From Pleurocapsa sp. CCALA 161 (GTDB lineage Bacteria > Cyanobacteriota > Cyanobacteriia > Cyanobacteriales > Xenococcaceae), in the NCBI RefSeq assembly GCF_003003995.1, contig NZ_PVWF01000034.1:1-47797 (forward strand): a stretch of DNA of 47,797 nt, read 5' to 3'. The notes beneath the pieces are model-generated. The model was given only the letters and a program-made list of their open reading frames with translations. It was not told the DNA's origin and searched no databases. Of this stretch, positions 10,161-18,854 are shown one piece after another. A program made the position numbers and the translations under genes. Each line of letters starts with the position of its first letter. The first letter of the stretch is position 1.

Positions 10161-10238
10161 ATGGTCTCACAGCTACCGTTTAGAACAAATAAAAATAAGC
10201 TAATAAATATTCAATTAAAAACAAGTTACACCTTATGA
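10161..10238 (+). CDS. Possible 25-residue leader peptide overlapping ftsH
   Basis: ATG 10161 opens a frame of 25 codons (starts [11 protein letters not shown]) whose TGA overlaps the ftsH start as ATGA (10235-10238). AAGGA lies 10 bases before this ATG, whereas the ftsH ATG itself has no Shine-Dalgarno. This geometry would allow translational coupling, with ribosomes finishing the short frame restarting on ftsH. The peptide matches no family I know, and the frame could be accidental. Confidence 0.35.
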   Translation: MVSQLPFRTNKNKLINIQLKTSYTL

Positions 10239-12133
10239 AAAATTTTTCGTGGAAAATTGCTTTACTTTGGACGTTACCTTTATTGGTCGTCGGCTTTTTC
10301 TTGTGGCAAGGAACTTTTACTACTCCCACCGCTAGCAGTGGCTTAAGTGGCAACACTGCCAGTACTCGCATGACCTATGGACGCTTCCTCGACTATTTGA
10401 ATTCAGACCGAGTTACCTCTGTCGAGCTATACGACAACGGCAGAACAGCTATTGTTCAGGCGATCGACCCAGAATTAGATAATCGACTACAGAAGTTAAG
10501 AGTTGATCTACCTGCTAATTCCCCTGAGTTGATTGCCAAGTTGCGGGATGCTGATGTCAATTTTGAATATCACCCAGCAGGTAATGAAGGAGCAGTCTGG
10601 GGACTTTTGGGTAATTTACTCTTCCCCGTAATTTTGATTGGTGCTTTATTCTTCTTGTTCCGCCGTTCCAACAATATGCCTGGTGGGCCTGGACAAGCAA
10701 TGAACTTTGGTAAGTCTAAAGCCAAGTTCCAAATGGAAGCCAAAACAGGCATTATGTTTGATGATGTAGCTGGTATTGACGAGGCTAAAGAAGAATTACA
10801 GGAAGTTGTGACTTTTTTAAAGCAGCCTGAAAGATTTACTGCCGTTGGTGCAAAAATTCCCAAAGGTGTGTTGCTAGTTGGACCTCCTGGAACTGGTAAA
10901 ACTTTATTAGCTAAAGCGATCGCTGGTGAAGCTTCAGTGCCTTTCTTCAGTATTTCTGGTTCGGAATTCGTGGAAATGTTTGTCGGTGTCGGTGCATCCC
11001 GTGTTCGTGACCTATTTAAGAAAGCAAAAGAGAATGCGCCTTGTCTAATCTTTATTGATGAGATTGATGCCGTAGGTCGCCAACGTGGTGCTGGTATTGG
11101 TGGTGGTAATGATGAGAGAGAACAAACTCTCAATCAACTACTAACTGAAATGGATGGTTTTGAAGGAAATACGGGGATCATTATTATTGCAGCAACTAAC
11201 CGTGCTGATGTATTAGATTCTGCCCTCATGCGTCCAGGTCGTTTTGACCGTCAGGTCATGGTTGATAATCCTGATATCAAGGGTCGTCTCGAAATTCTGG
11301 AAGTTCATGCCAGAGACAAAAAAATTGCCCCTGAAGTGTCTTTAAATGCGATCGCTCGTCGTACTCCTGGTTTTTCGGGTGCTGATTTAGCCAACCTCCT
11401 CAACGAAGCAGCTATTTTAACTGCTAGAAGACGCAAGGAAGCAGTTACTATTCATGAAATTGATGACGCGGTAGACCGTGTTGTCGCTGGGATGGAAGGT
11501 ACTCCTTTAACCGATGGCAAAAGCAAAAGATTGATTGCCTATCATGAAATTGGTCATGCGATCGTTGGTACTTTAGTCAAAGACCACGATCCCGTACAGA
11601 AAGTAACCTTAATTCCTCGTGGACAGGCTCAAGGTTTAACCTGGTTTATTCCTAGTGAAGACCAAGGTTTAATTAGTCGTTCTCAACTCATGGCGAGAAT
11701 TGCTGGAGCAATGGGTGGTCGTGCCGCCGAAGAAGAAATTTTTGGTAGCGACGAAGTAACTACTGGTGCTGGAGGCGATTTACAGCAGGTATCAGAAATG
11801 GCGCGCCAAATGGTAACCGTTTACGGTATGAGTGATTTAGGTCCAATTGCTCTAGGTGGCGGACAAGGCGATCAGGTATTCTTGGGTGCTGGGTTAACAT
11901 CTCGTGCCGAATATTCAGAAGAAGTAGCTTCACGTATTGACGATCAGGTACGTCAAATTGCCGAACACGGTCATCAGCTAGCACGTAAAATTATTAGAGA
12001 AAATCGTGAAGTAATTGATCGCTTAGTCGATCTATTAATTGAGAAAGAAACAATTGATGGTGAAGAGTTGAAGCAAATTGTTTCTGAATATGCCGAAGTG
12101 CCAGAAAAAGAGAGATTTGTACCTCAAATTTGA
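10235..12133 (+). CDS. ftsH: FtsH membrane protease, FtsH2 (Slr0228) type
   Basis: This is a zinc AAA protease of the thylakoid membrane that degrades damaged photosystem II D1 and other membrane proteins. It has 632 residues with two membrane helices near residues 8-24 and 113-132. The AAA module has Walker A GPPGTGKT, Walker [11 protein letters not shown], and a second-region-of-homology [20 protein letters not shown]. The zinc site is [10 protein letters not shown], with the third ligand expected in the following helical region. The sequence matches from memory the Synechocystis Slr0228 branch (FtsH2; plant type B), starting [11 protein letters not shown]. The family forms hexamers, usually hetero-oligomers with FtsH3. 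Expression may be coupled to the short frame at 10161; a strong terminator follows. Confidence 0.95.
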   Translation: MKNFSWKIALLWTLPLLVVGFFLWQGTFTTPTASSGLSGNTASTRMTYGRFLDYLNSDRVTSVELYDNGRTAIVQAIDPELDNRLQKLRVDLPANSPELIAKLRDADVNFEYHPAGNEGAVWGLLGNLLFPVILIGALFFLFRRSNNMPGGPGQAMNFGKSKAKFQMEAKTGIMFDDVAGIDEAKEELQEVVTFLKQPERFTAVGAKIPKGVLLVGPPGTGKTLLAKAIAGEASVPFFSISGSEFVEMFVGVGASRVRDLFKKAKENAPCLIFIDEIDAVGRQRGAGIGGGNDEREQTLNQLLTEMDGFEGNTGIIIIAATNRADVLDSALMRPGRFDRQVMVDNPDIKGRLEILEVHARDKKIAPEVSLNAIARRTPGFSGADLANLLNEAAILTARRRKEAVTIHEIDDAVDRVVAGMEGTPLTDGKSKRLIAYHEIGHAIVGTLVKDHDPVQKVTLIPRGQAQGLTWFIPSEDQGLISRSQLMARIAGAMGGRAAEEEIFGSDEVTTGAGGDLQQVSEMARQMVTVYGMSDLGPIALGGGQGDQVFLGAGLTSRAEYSEEVASRIDDQVRQIAEHGHQLARKIIRENREVIDRLVDLLIEKETIDGEELKQIVSEYAEVPEKERFVPQI

Positions 12134-12160
12134 TTATAGTTGTGCTTTAAATTATCTTGG

Positions 12161-12192
12161 GGATAGTCTTTATAAGACTATTCTTTTTTTTT
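12161..12192 (+). terminator. Rho-independent terminator of ftsH
   Basis: GGATAGTCTT (12161-12170) and AAGACTATTC (12174-12183) form ten pairs with a three-base loop, followed by nine T. It lies 28 bases after the ftsH stop and is the clearest terminator in the window. Confidence 0.9.
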
Positions 12193-12628
12193 GAGCAAAT
12201 TTTTTGACTTGGAGAAGCGATCGCCTATAGATTGAGCAGAGGAAAATTAATTGGCATGAGCATAAATGTATTTTAAACTACATTTTTACTTGAGAAATAG
12301 ATCAACAATTTAGGATTACTTTGGGATCAAAAATCAATTTTAGCTTCATTGTTCGAGAGCTTTTTATCTTCAATACTCTTCATATTAATCAAAAAGAATA
12401 TCTTAATTCGTGAAATCTAAAGAAAATATTTAAAAATTAAGACTTTTAGTGCTAGTCTCATATCATGCATGTAGATTAATTTAATAGTTTATCTTGCTAC
12501 TATTAACGCTTCTGTTCGCCAGACACTATGTTAACCAATCAGCTTTTAACTTTGTGAACAATTCTGCTATTAAACACTCCGTCAATAATATACTGCCTTT
12601 ATTGAATAGTGGGTTGTCAACTAGAGCC
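12193..12628. other. AT-rich gap before the GGDEF-EAL gene
   Basis: It contains one HIP1 octamer (near 12218) and long A/T runs. The last 135 bases (from TTG 12494) are open in the frame of the next gene but lack an ATG. They may be leader sequence or extra N-terminal residues. Confidence 0.4.
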
Positions 12629-14374
12629 ATGATTGATCTTGCTCCTCAAAAGTCGGCTGAAGATAAATTGCGCCAAGATTTGCAAGAGAGTAAAACTAAA
12701 TACGCACTGACGAGCGAAGTAATCAGCGATGGTATTTGGTCTTGGGATTTGAGTAGCGATCGCCTTGAGTATTCCACTCGTTGGAAGTCGATGGTGGGTT
12801 ATGGTGAGCAAGAGATTAAAAATAATCCCGTAGAATGGCTAGTTCGAGTCCATCCTGCCGATATAGAAAAGCTTAAAAGGCATTTAACAGAGTGCTGGCA
12901 GGGAAAAATTGATCGCTTTGAAGTGGAATATTCTTTGTTACATCGAGATGGACAATATCGCTTAATGCGCTGTAAATGTATTGCTGTAACCGATTTAGCA
13001 GGAGAGGTTATTCATTTAATCGGCGCTCAGACGGATTTGACCCAAGATCGGCAAATTAAAGCTCGGCTGAATTACCAAGTCGATCACGATCGCTTAACTA
13101 AATTACCCAATCGTCAGCTATTTATTGAAAAGCTGCAAAAATTATCTGAACTTGAGCAGCAGGCAAATTATGACTTTGGCATTTTGTGCCTGGACTTAGA
13201 TCGATTTAAAAATATTAACCACAATTTCGGGGATGACATTGGGGATCGCATTTTAGTCGAAATTGCGCGTCAGTTAGAGTCCTGTCTTAGACCTCAAGAC
13301 ATACTGGCTCGCTTGGGAGGAGACGAGTTTGCTATACTATTAACTAGTTTTGTTGGGCAAGAGCGTCCTGCGGAGATAGCTTCTCAAATTCAGCAGCAGC
13401 TATCCACGCCGATTAAGATTGCCAATTATAGTATTTTGGTCAGTACTAGCATTGGGATCGCTACTGCCGATACTAATTGTTTACCACCGAACAGTGTCAA
13501 TGCATTGCTTCAATGCTTGCAGAATGCCGAACTTGCTATGCATCAAGCAAAAGCTATGGGAAAAGCTCGCAATCAGGTCTTCGAGTCTAGGCTATATTTA
13601 CAAACCCTAGAAAAAACTAGGTCTGAGGATGATTTACGCAAGGCACTCGAACAAGAGCAATTTCTACTATACTATCAGCCTTTGGTGCAGTTAATAGACC
13701 AGCAGGTGATTGGATTTGAAGCTTTAATTCGCTGGCAACATCCTATGCGGGGTTTAATCTCCCCAGGTGATTTTATTCCTCTGGCGGAAGCTACGGGATT
13801 AATTATCCCAATTGGCTGGTGGGTATTACGTTCAGCTTGTGAGCAAATGGTGCAGTGGCAGCAAAATTCAGCGGCTCAATCACTTTTTATCAGTGTCAAT
13901 ATTACAGGTAAGCAGTTTTCCCAACCCTATGCAGGGGATATTATTGCCCAAATTTTAACGGAAACAGGCTTGAATCCAAAATGTTTAAAGCTAGAGATTA
14001 CTGAAAGTGAAATTATTGAAAACATTGCCCTAGTATTGCCTACGGTAGAGAGGCTTAAAAGCTTGGGAGTGCAACTATCGATGGATGACTTTGGGACGGG
14101 GTATTCTTCCCTCAGCTACCTTCACTGTTTACCAGTTGATACCCTCAAGATCGATCGCTCATTTATTCAGGGTATGGAAAGCGATCGCCATCAGTTAGAA
14201 TTAGTTAAAACTATTATCAAGTTAGCCGAAGTATTTGAGCTAGATTTAATTGCCGAAGGAATTGAGACACCAACCCAGTGTGCCAAGTTGCTTGAACTTC
14301 AGTGCAAGTATGGACAAGGTTATTTGTTTTCTCAACCTGTTAATAGTGCGATCGCAGCTACTCTATTACATTAG
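12629..14374 (+). CDS. PAS-GGDEF-EAL cyclic-di-GMP enzyme
   Basis: The predicted bifunctional enzyme could both make and break cyclic-di-GMP. From ATG 12629 it has 581 residues. Order: short coiled coil, PAS/PAC sensor (DGIWSWDLSSDRLEYS to GAQTDLTQDRQ), GGDEF domain (HDRLTKLPNRQLF to RLGGDEFAILL at 13310-13342), then EAL domain. The GGDEF motif is intact and RPQD five residues before it is a proper inhibitory RxxD site. The EAL residues are also intact: FEALIRW (Glu at 13718), NITGKQF, ITESEI, MDDFGTGYSS, LKIDRSFI and AEGIET. There is no membrane helix, so it is cytosolic, with the ligand of the PAS domain unknown. A TTG at 12494 would add 45 residues of unconvincing sequence. It lies 145 bp before a response regulator on the same strand. 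Confidence 0.85.
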   Translation: MIDLAPQKSAEDKLRQDLQESKTKYALTSEVISDGIWSWDLSSDRLEYSTRWKSMVGYGEQEIKNNPVEWLVRVHPADIEKLKRHLTECWQGKIDRFEVEYSLLHRDGQYRLMRCKCIAVTDLAGEVIHLIGAQTDLTQDRQIKARLNYQVDHDRLTKLPNRQLFIEKLQKLSELEQQANYDFGILCLDLDRFKNINHNFGDDIGDRILVEIARQLESCLRPQDILARLGGDEFAILLTSFVGQERPAEIASQIQQQLSTPIKIANYSILVSTSIGIATADTNCLPPNSVNALLQCLQNAELAMHQAKAMGKARNQVFESRLYLQTLEKTRSEDDLRKALEQEQFLLYYQPLVQLIDQQVIGFEALIRWQHPMRGLISPGDFIPLAEATGLIIPIGWWVLRSACEQMVQWQQNSAAQSLFISVNITGKQFSQPYAGDIIAQILTETGLNPKCLKLEITESEIIENIALVLPTVERLKSLGVQLSMDDFGTGYSSLSYLHCLPVDTLKIDRSFIQGMESDRHQLELVKTIIKLAEVFELDLIAEGIETPTQCAKLLELQCKYGQGYLFSQPVNSAIAATLLH

Positions 14375-14519
14375 CCAAACTTGGGTATTGCTGATTTCAC
14401 CAGGTGACCCCGCATTGAATCGTGAATAAATAAAACTGTATACTTAATCAATAAATTTCAAGTCAAGCAATTTAAGCGTAATGTTGTAAGCTAGCTTGAG
14501 CATCAAACCTGAATTTTAG

Positions 14520-15263
14520 ATGATTAATGTTCTTATTGTAGATGATCAGAATTTAACTCAGAAACTAATAGAAACTTATTTAAAACCTGAATCAGAAATA
14601 AATATAGTCGGTTTTGCCCATAATGGTCAGGAGGCGATCGCCAAAATTCCTCTTTTACAGCCAAATGTAATTTTGATGGATGTGGAAATGCCTGAAATGG
14701 ACGGCTTAAGTGCTACCAAAATTATTACTCAGCAGTTTCCGCAATCTAAAGTATTAATTTTTACTGTTCACGATCACGAGGAAAATTTAAGCCAGGCGCT
14801 CAAAAATGGCGCTAAAGGATATTTATTAAAAACTGCAACGGCACAAGAACTTGCTAATGCAATTTATTACGTTAATCAAGGATATTTTCATTTAAGCGTC
14901 GAACTGACGGAAAAATATCTGCAAAAAATTGTTATTACCAAATCAGAATTTGAAGAGGTTTCTAAAATTGAGCGTAAGGTAAATTATCTTTATCGAGCTT
15001 TGGGAAAAATAGAGAATCACTTACAACAGAGTTCTAGGGGGAATTTAGAGGAGCATTTAGAACTGAAACTTGAAGATATAGTGCAACAAGAAATGGCACG
15101 CTTACACGATCGCGACTCCAATCTTCAATTTAAAGTTGACCGCATGAAACATAGTCAGGAACGACTAGAAAAAAGTGTTAGCTATTTGTTTAGAATTCAA
15201 ATTGCTTTAATTGTAATTATTTTATTATTTGCTGCTTATGTAGTTTTTAACCGTCTTAACTAA
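14520..15263 (+). CDS. Response regulator receiver with coiled coil and C-terminal membrane anchor
   Basis: This 247-residue protein begins with a receiver domain: Asp8-Asp9 acidic pocket, phospho-acceptor Asp54 (ILMDVEMPEMDG), Thr82 and Lys104. The receiver is of the NarL type, but the expected helix-turn-helix output is absent. Residues about 140-220 are instead highly charged and helical (coiled-coil-like, EFEEVSKIERKVNYLYRALG), and residues about 226-244 form one hydrophobic helix (IQIALIVIILLFAAYVVF) four residues from the end. It would be a tail-anchored, membrane-tethered receiver that signals by protein contacts rather than DNA binding (inference). The gene follows the GGDEF-EAL gene by 145 bp, a possible functional link. 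Confidence 0.8.
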   Translation: MINVLIVDDQNLTQKLIETYLKPESEINIVGFAHNGQEAIAKIPLLQPNVILMDVEMPEMDGLSATKIITQQFPQSKVLIFTVHDHEENLSQALKNGAKGYLLKTATAQELANAIYYVNQGYFHLSVELTEKYLQKIVITKSEFEEVSKIERKVNYLYRALGKIENHLQQSSRGNLEEHLELKLEDIVQQEMARLHDRDSNLQFKVDRMKHSQERLEKSVSYLFRIQIALIVIILLFAAYVVFNRLN

Positions 15264-15276
15264 ACTAGAAATTAGC

Positions 15277-15501
15277 TTAAACAACGGTTTTACTAGGATT
15301 AACTAACAAATTTTTATTGAGAGCATTGCGGTAAGATAGTCGCGATTTAATATTGTCAGTGTAGGACAGCTCTTTTTGCAAGTATTTCCAAATCGACTCA
15401 CAGGCTTCATAACTGCCTATTGTAGCTAATAGGCGATCGCCTTGATAGATCCCCCACCTTTGATTTTCTGCTTGCTTGATTTCGTATTTAAGATCAGACA
15501 T
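15277..15501 (-). CDS. Small protein of unknown function
   Basis: A 74-residue frame starting MSDLKYEIKQAENQRWGIYQ, with GDRLLATIGSYEACESIWKYL following. Its composition looks protein-like (beta-hairpin then helix) and resembles small conserved cyanobacterial proteins, but I cannot name a family. It is convergent with the response regulator, 13 bp between stops. There are no membrane segments, cysteine motifs or signal peptide. Being a real gene is likely but not certain. Confidence 0.55.
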   Translation of the reverse strand: MSDLKYEIKQAENQRWGIYQGDRLLATIGSYEACESIWKYLQKELSYTDNIKSRLSYRNALNKNLLVNPSKTVV

Positions 15502-15654
15502 TACAAAACTTTACTTATCTTATTATTTGTTTATATGTATATTAAAAAAGCACAGTTTGTTTAATAAATCTGTCTTACGTTCAATTTTATGCTTAAAATT
15601 ACTTAATATTCTGAAGACAATAGCAATCTTAAGTATTTCTAAACAATTAAATCG

Positions 15655-16560
15655 TCAGCATAGCTCGCCAAAATTCCTCTCAGCCAGGCTCAATATTTCA
15701 GCAGCAGTAGCATCTGGCTTTTCTAAATGAGGAACATGACCACAGGAATCGATCCACACAAGCTGGCTATGAGGAATGGCTTGCTCAAATTTGATAGCAT
15801 CCTTAATACCGAGAATTTTATCCTGTCTTCCCCAGATAATCAACGTAGGCTGTTGAATTGTCGAAATTTTATCTTGCAAAGATCTATAACCTCCACTTTT
15901 GGTAAAAGCAATTAAAGATTTGTTCCAATGCAGACATTTTAAATGTAGTGCCGCACAGACTTGGGCATCTAAACTGGCAAAACTGCGATCAAAATAAGCA
16001 GCGCGACTGATACTTTGGCGAATCTTGGGATTACGCAAAAACTCCGTGGCAAATGTGTCGATGGGAGAAAACATAAACTTGCCGATAGCGGGTTGCTTGG
16101 CTAAACCTGCACTATCAAGCAAAACCAGTTTCTCTACTGCATCGGGATAATTAAGGGTAAAATCAATCGCTGCTGCACCACCCATTGAAGCGCCGACTAG
16201 AATTACAGGCTGCCCAATTATAGTCTGCCAAAAATGATAGAGATGAATTTTGATATTTTCTGAGTTCAGCGGAATTGCTAAATTTCGCTGAGAAAAACCA
16301 AACCCCAACAGATCTACTGCATAGGTTAACTGTTGCGCAGCGAGAAGAGGTAATAGACGACGAAATTCGAGTAAAGAACTATCAAAGCCATGAATTAGCA
16401 AAATAGGTGTACTACCACTTCCTTGATGAACATAGGTAGTTGCTACATCTTCTTGACTCAATGGCGTAGAAATAGCTACTTGTTTAATTTGTTTGGTTAA
16501 GGCGATCGATGCAGCTTCAGTTAAGTTACTAGCTTCGGGTGGTATGTAGCTGGGAAACAT
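15655..16560 (-). CDS. Alpha/beta-fold hydrolase
   Basis: This 301-residue protein has the canonical order: oxyanion region LLIHGFDSSLLEF, nucleophile elbow GASMGGAAAI (Ser in G-x-S-x-G), the acid in LIIWGRQDKILG and the base in SCGHVPHLEKP near the C-terminus. All three catalytic residues are therefore visible. The family includes esterases, lipases and haloperoxidase-like enzymes, and the substrate cannot be predicted from sequence. There is no signal peptide. It lies 98 bp downstream of the mscS-type gene cluster on the same strand and might be read through from it. Confidence 0.8.
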   Translation of the reverse strand: MFPSYIPPEASNLTEAASIALTKQIKQVAISTPLSQEDVATTYVHQGSGSTPILLIHGFDSSLLEFRRLLPLLAAQQLTYAVDLLGFGFSQRNLAIPLNSENIKIHLYHFWQTIIGQPVILVGASMGGAAAIDFTLNYPDAVEKLVLLDSAGLAKQPAIGKFMFSPIDTFATEFLRNPKIRQSISRAAYFDRSFASLDAQVCAALHLKCLHWNKSLIAFTKSGGYRSLQDKISTIQQPTLIIWGRQDKILGIKDAIKFEQAIPHSQLVWIDSCGHVPHLEKPDATAAEILSLAERNFGELC

Positions 16561-16645
16561 TAATAAATTAAATAAATCAGTGAAAATAATATTTTGGCGC
16601 TCTTAATTAAATTAACGCAAAACGGTATTTAATATTGCTACATTC

Positions 16646-16658
16646 AATCAGCAACGCC
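16646..16658 (-). repeat. GGCGTTGCTGATT motif at the 3' end of the MscS gene
   Basis: Exact 13-base copy of the motif at 3496-3508, beginning four bases after the final coding codon of the channel gene and overlapping the end of its stop region, in the gene's sense orientation. Confidence 0.5.
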
Positions 16659-17533
16659 TACTTTATTTGCAGTTCTTCAACGTCTAGAAGATGGGGATAA
16701 GCAAGCTGTTGTTTGGCAAACGCTTCTTTTGCTCTGGTAATTAGATCGGTTTTATAAATGAATTCATCCCGTGCATCAAGAGGATAAGCCTTTAGCTTAA
16801 ATAAACTCCCCCAAGATTTTTCTTCCATGACTACAACAATAGGTAGCTTAAGATGAGTATACTTACTCGTTTGAGCTACTCGGTAAAGAATTTTTTTGAC
16901 TAATTTAATTTCAATTTCGTGAGCAAAGTAAAATTTGGTTACTACCTGAGCCTCTAACGCTCCCGCATTAGCACTAGATATTGCTTCTGTCCAGATTTTA
17001 TTATGGGGAATAGTAACAGTATTGTCATCTGGAGTTTGAATTTTGATGGCGCGTATACCATAACTAATTACTTCCCCATAGTAGTCTCCAATTTTAATGC
17101 GATCGCCTACTCTATAGGGAGATTCAAACAAGCCGACTATTCCCGCGATAATGGAACTGGCAAAATCTTTAAACGCAAACCCTAACGCTACCGCTACCGT
17201 ACCCGTTACTGCTAATACGTTTTCTTTTGACAAATTGAGAAATAAGTTCATCAAAAATACGGTGACAAAGGTAAATAACAGCAGTCGTAAAAAAGGTAAA
17301 AATTGCTTTACTTGTAGTCGCCATGCCCTAGCAATTCTTTCTGAAAGCCAAATAACTAGCCAATCTAATAACTTTAAGATTAAATAAGTAGCTATTAAGA
17401 TCAAAACTGCTAGGGCAACTTTTCCTGTAGTAATTTTAGAAACAATCTGTTTAGTTTGTTCTGCTGTTTCTTGGGCAGCATCTCCCGCAGATTGAGCCAA
17501 CCAATAAAAGTTGATGTTAATAAAATGATTCAT
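16658..17533 (-). CDS. MscS-family mechanosensitive channel (short)
   Basis: This 291-residue protein has membrane helices at about residues 36-60 (VALAVLILIATYLIL) and 80-100 (FLPFLRLLLFTFVTVFLMNL), then a pore-lining type helix rich in Gly and Ala (AVTGTVAVALGFAFKDFASS). The MscS beta domain follows, with PYRVGDRIKIGDYYGEVISY and TIPHNKIW. MscS channels open under membrane tension and release solutes after osmotic downshock. It is the third gene of a minus-strand cluster with an ATPase-like protein and another MscS protein. A heptad repeat lies in the 116-bp gap before it. The N-terminus is short, with no large periplasmic domain. Confidence 0.85.
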   Translation of the reverse strand: MNHFININFYWLAQSAGDAAQETAEQTKQIVSKITTGKVALAVLILIATYLILKLLDWLVIWLSERIARAWRLQVKQFLPFLRLLLFTFVTVFLMNLFLNLSKENVLAVTGTVAVALGFAFKDFASSIIAGIVGLFESPYRVGDRIKIGDYYGEVISYGIRAIKIQTPDDNTVTIPHNKIWTEAISSANAGALEAQVVTKFYFAHEIEIKLVKKILYRVAQTSKYTHLKLPIVVVMEEKSWGSLFKLKAYPLDARDEFIYKTDLITRAKEAFAKQQLAYPHLLDVEELQIK

Positions 17534-17539
17534 TTAATC

Positions 17540-17571
17540 GTTAGTTGTTGGTTGTTAGTTATTGGTTATTA
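17540..17571. repeat. Heptanucleotide tandem repeat
   Basis: Four adjacent heptads, GTTAGTT, GTTGGTT, GTTAGTT and ATTGGTT (17540-17567), lie six bases upstream of the start of the channel gene at 17533. Confidence 0.6.
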
Positions 17572-17649
17572 CCTGCATTTTTTTGATAGATATACCTTTA
17601 TGTAATTGAGAATCTTAAAGCTTAAAAACTCACAAGAGGATGACTGACT

Positions 17650-18852
17650 CTAATCTCTATTAATGACAAAGTTATTCCTTGCTAATTCCTGTTTAATATT
17701 TGGATAGTGGATGGGATTTATTTTAATAACTTTTTCCTGTTGTTCGACTACCCCCTGATGTCGCAATACTAAAACTCTGTTTTGTACTTGCGATCGCTCA
17801 TCTCCCAAACTTTCAGCTAAGGCAGATATAGTTAAATCTCCATGAAGCAAAAGGGAGTACAAAAGATATTGATCTGCTAGCTCTAAATCAGGTAGATCGG
17901 GTAAGTTGGGAATTTGAGCTACTACAAGATCTTCAGCTAATTTTGATTGCACATCTGCTTCAACATTTTCAGGAAATTTTTCTTGCTCATCTATTTTTGC
18001 ATAGTGAATTGAGGTTAAAAAAGCCTGTACGGCGACAGAACTAATTCCTTCGGAAATATCGGCTAGGCGATGAAAATAATGGCTTTGATTAGACTTATCA
18101 CCTTTTAAAAGCTGTCGCTCAATACCTGGTTTACCAAAAGTAATATCTAAATCCTGAATAATAGGCTCAAGCCATTCTTGAAATTCTTCAGGCTCAATCT
18201 TAGGTAGCGTCATTACTTTTCCGCAATAGGCTTCTAGATTGCAAACTAAGTTTAAGTATTCCCATCCGACTTGACCACCACCAATTATCCAGAAACGATC
18301 GCAAGAGCCATCACATAGTAATGACTGTAAATATTCAATTCCTTCTAACCCTTCAAGCGATCGCAAAAAACACCAGCTAAGGTTAGGAATTACGATTACT
18401 TCTGGCTGTTGTTGTGGATCATCATTTTCAGACTCTTTTTGCTCAAAATAATACTCTAACTTAGATTTAATCTTGTCCGCAGCAGTTGGTCTTGCTGTTA
18501 GCGGTAAAAGCTTCAGCGGTATTTGCTTTTGTTTTGTCCAGTCTTCTAATGTCTCAGATAAAATACGCGACACCGCAGCCACGGGACTACTAAGAATTAC
18601 AATTGAGTTATTACTATTGTTAGGATTAGCCTGCCAGCTTTCAAAAGCTTCATCTAAAGCAGAAACGATCGCCTCTTTGTCAGCAGGATTACTAGGTAGA
18701 TTTTCAATCCCCTCCACCAGCTTTTTTCTCAATTCTGGTGGCAGTTGAACTAGAGTTTGCTCTGGCTCTTGAGTTTCTTCGGAGTCTTTGGTATACCGAG
18801 AAAAAATAAAATTACGATTATTAGCCAGCCAACTTCTAAATCCCTTGAACAT
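17650..18852 (-). CDS. Degenerate ATPase-like protein with C-terminal winged helix, between two MscS genes
   Basis: I do not recognise a named family for this 400-residue protein. Residues about 80-110 (SIVILSSPVAAVSRILSETL) look like the first strand and helix of a P-loop ATPase, but no G-x-x-x-x-G-K-S/T is present. Residues about 150-160 (PEVIVIPNLSWCFLRS) resemble a Walker B strand with Asn in place of Asp. FWIIGGGQVGWEYL fits a sensor strand. Residues about 325-390 look like a winged-helix domain (LLLHGDLTISALAESLG, then RVLVLRHQGVVEQQ). The upstream MscS gene ends two bases before this start, so the two are almost surely cotranscribed. A regulatory or scaffold role for the channels is an inference only. 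Confidence 0.7.
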   Translation of the reverse strand: MFKGFRSWLANNRNFIFSRYTKDSEETQEPEQTLVQLPPELRKKLVEGIENLPSNPADKEAIVSALDEAFESWQANPNNSNNSIVILSSPVAAVSRILSETLEDWTKQKQIPLKLLPLTARPTAADKIKSKLEYYFEQKESENDDPQQQPEVIVIPNLSWCFLRSLEGLEGIEYLQSLLCDGSCDRFWIIGGGQVGWEYLNLVCNLEAYCGKVMTLPKIEPEEFQEWLEPIIQDLDITFGKPGIERQLLKGDKSNQSHYFHRLADISEGISSVAVQAFLTSIHYAKIDEQEKFPENVEADVQSKLAEDLVVAQIPNLPDLPDLELADQYLLYSLLLHGDLTISALAESLGDERSQVQNRVLVLRHQGVVEQQEKVIKINPIHYPNIKQELARNNFVINRD

Positions 18853-18854
18853 AA

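Noticed and set aside
15476-15730. An 84-codon plus-strand frame overlapping two minus-strand genes
   Set aside because: Composition is hydrophobic and lysine-rich as expected from an AT-rich antisense gap, and it overlaps the alpha/beta hydrolase gene end.
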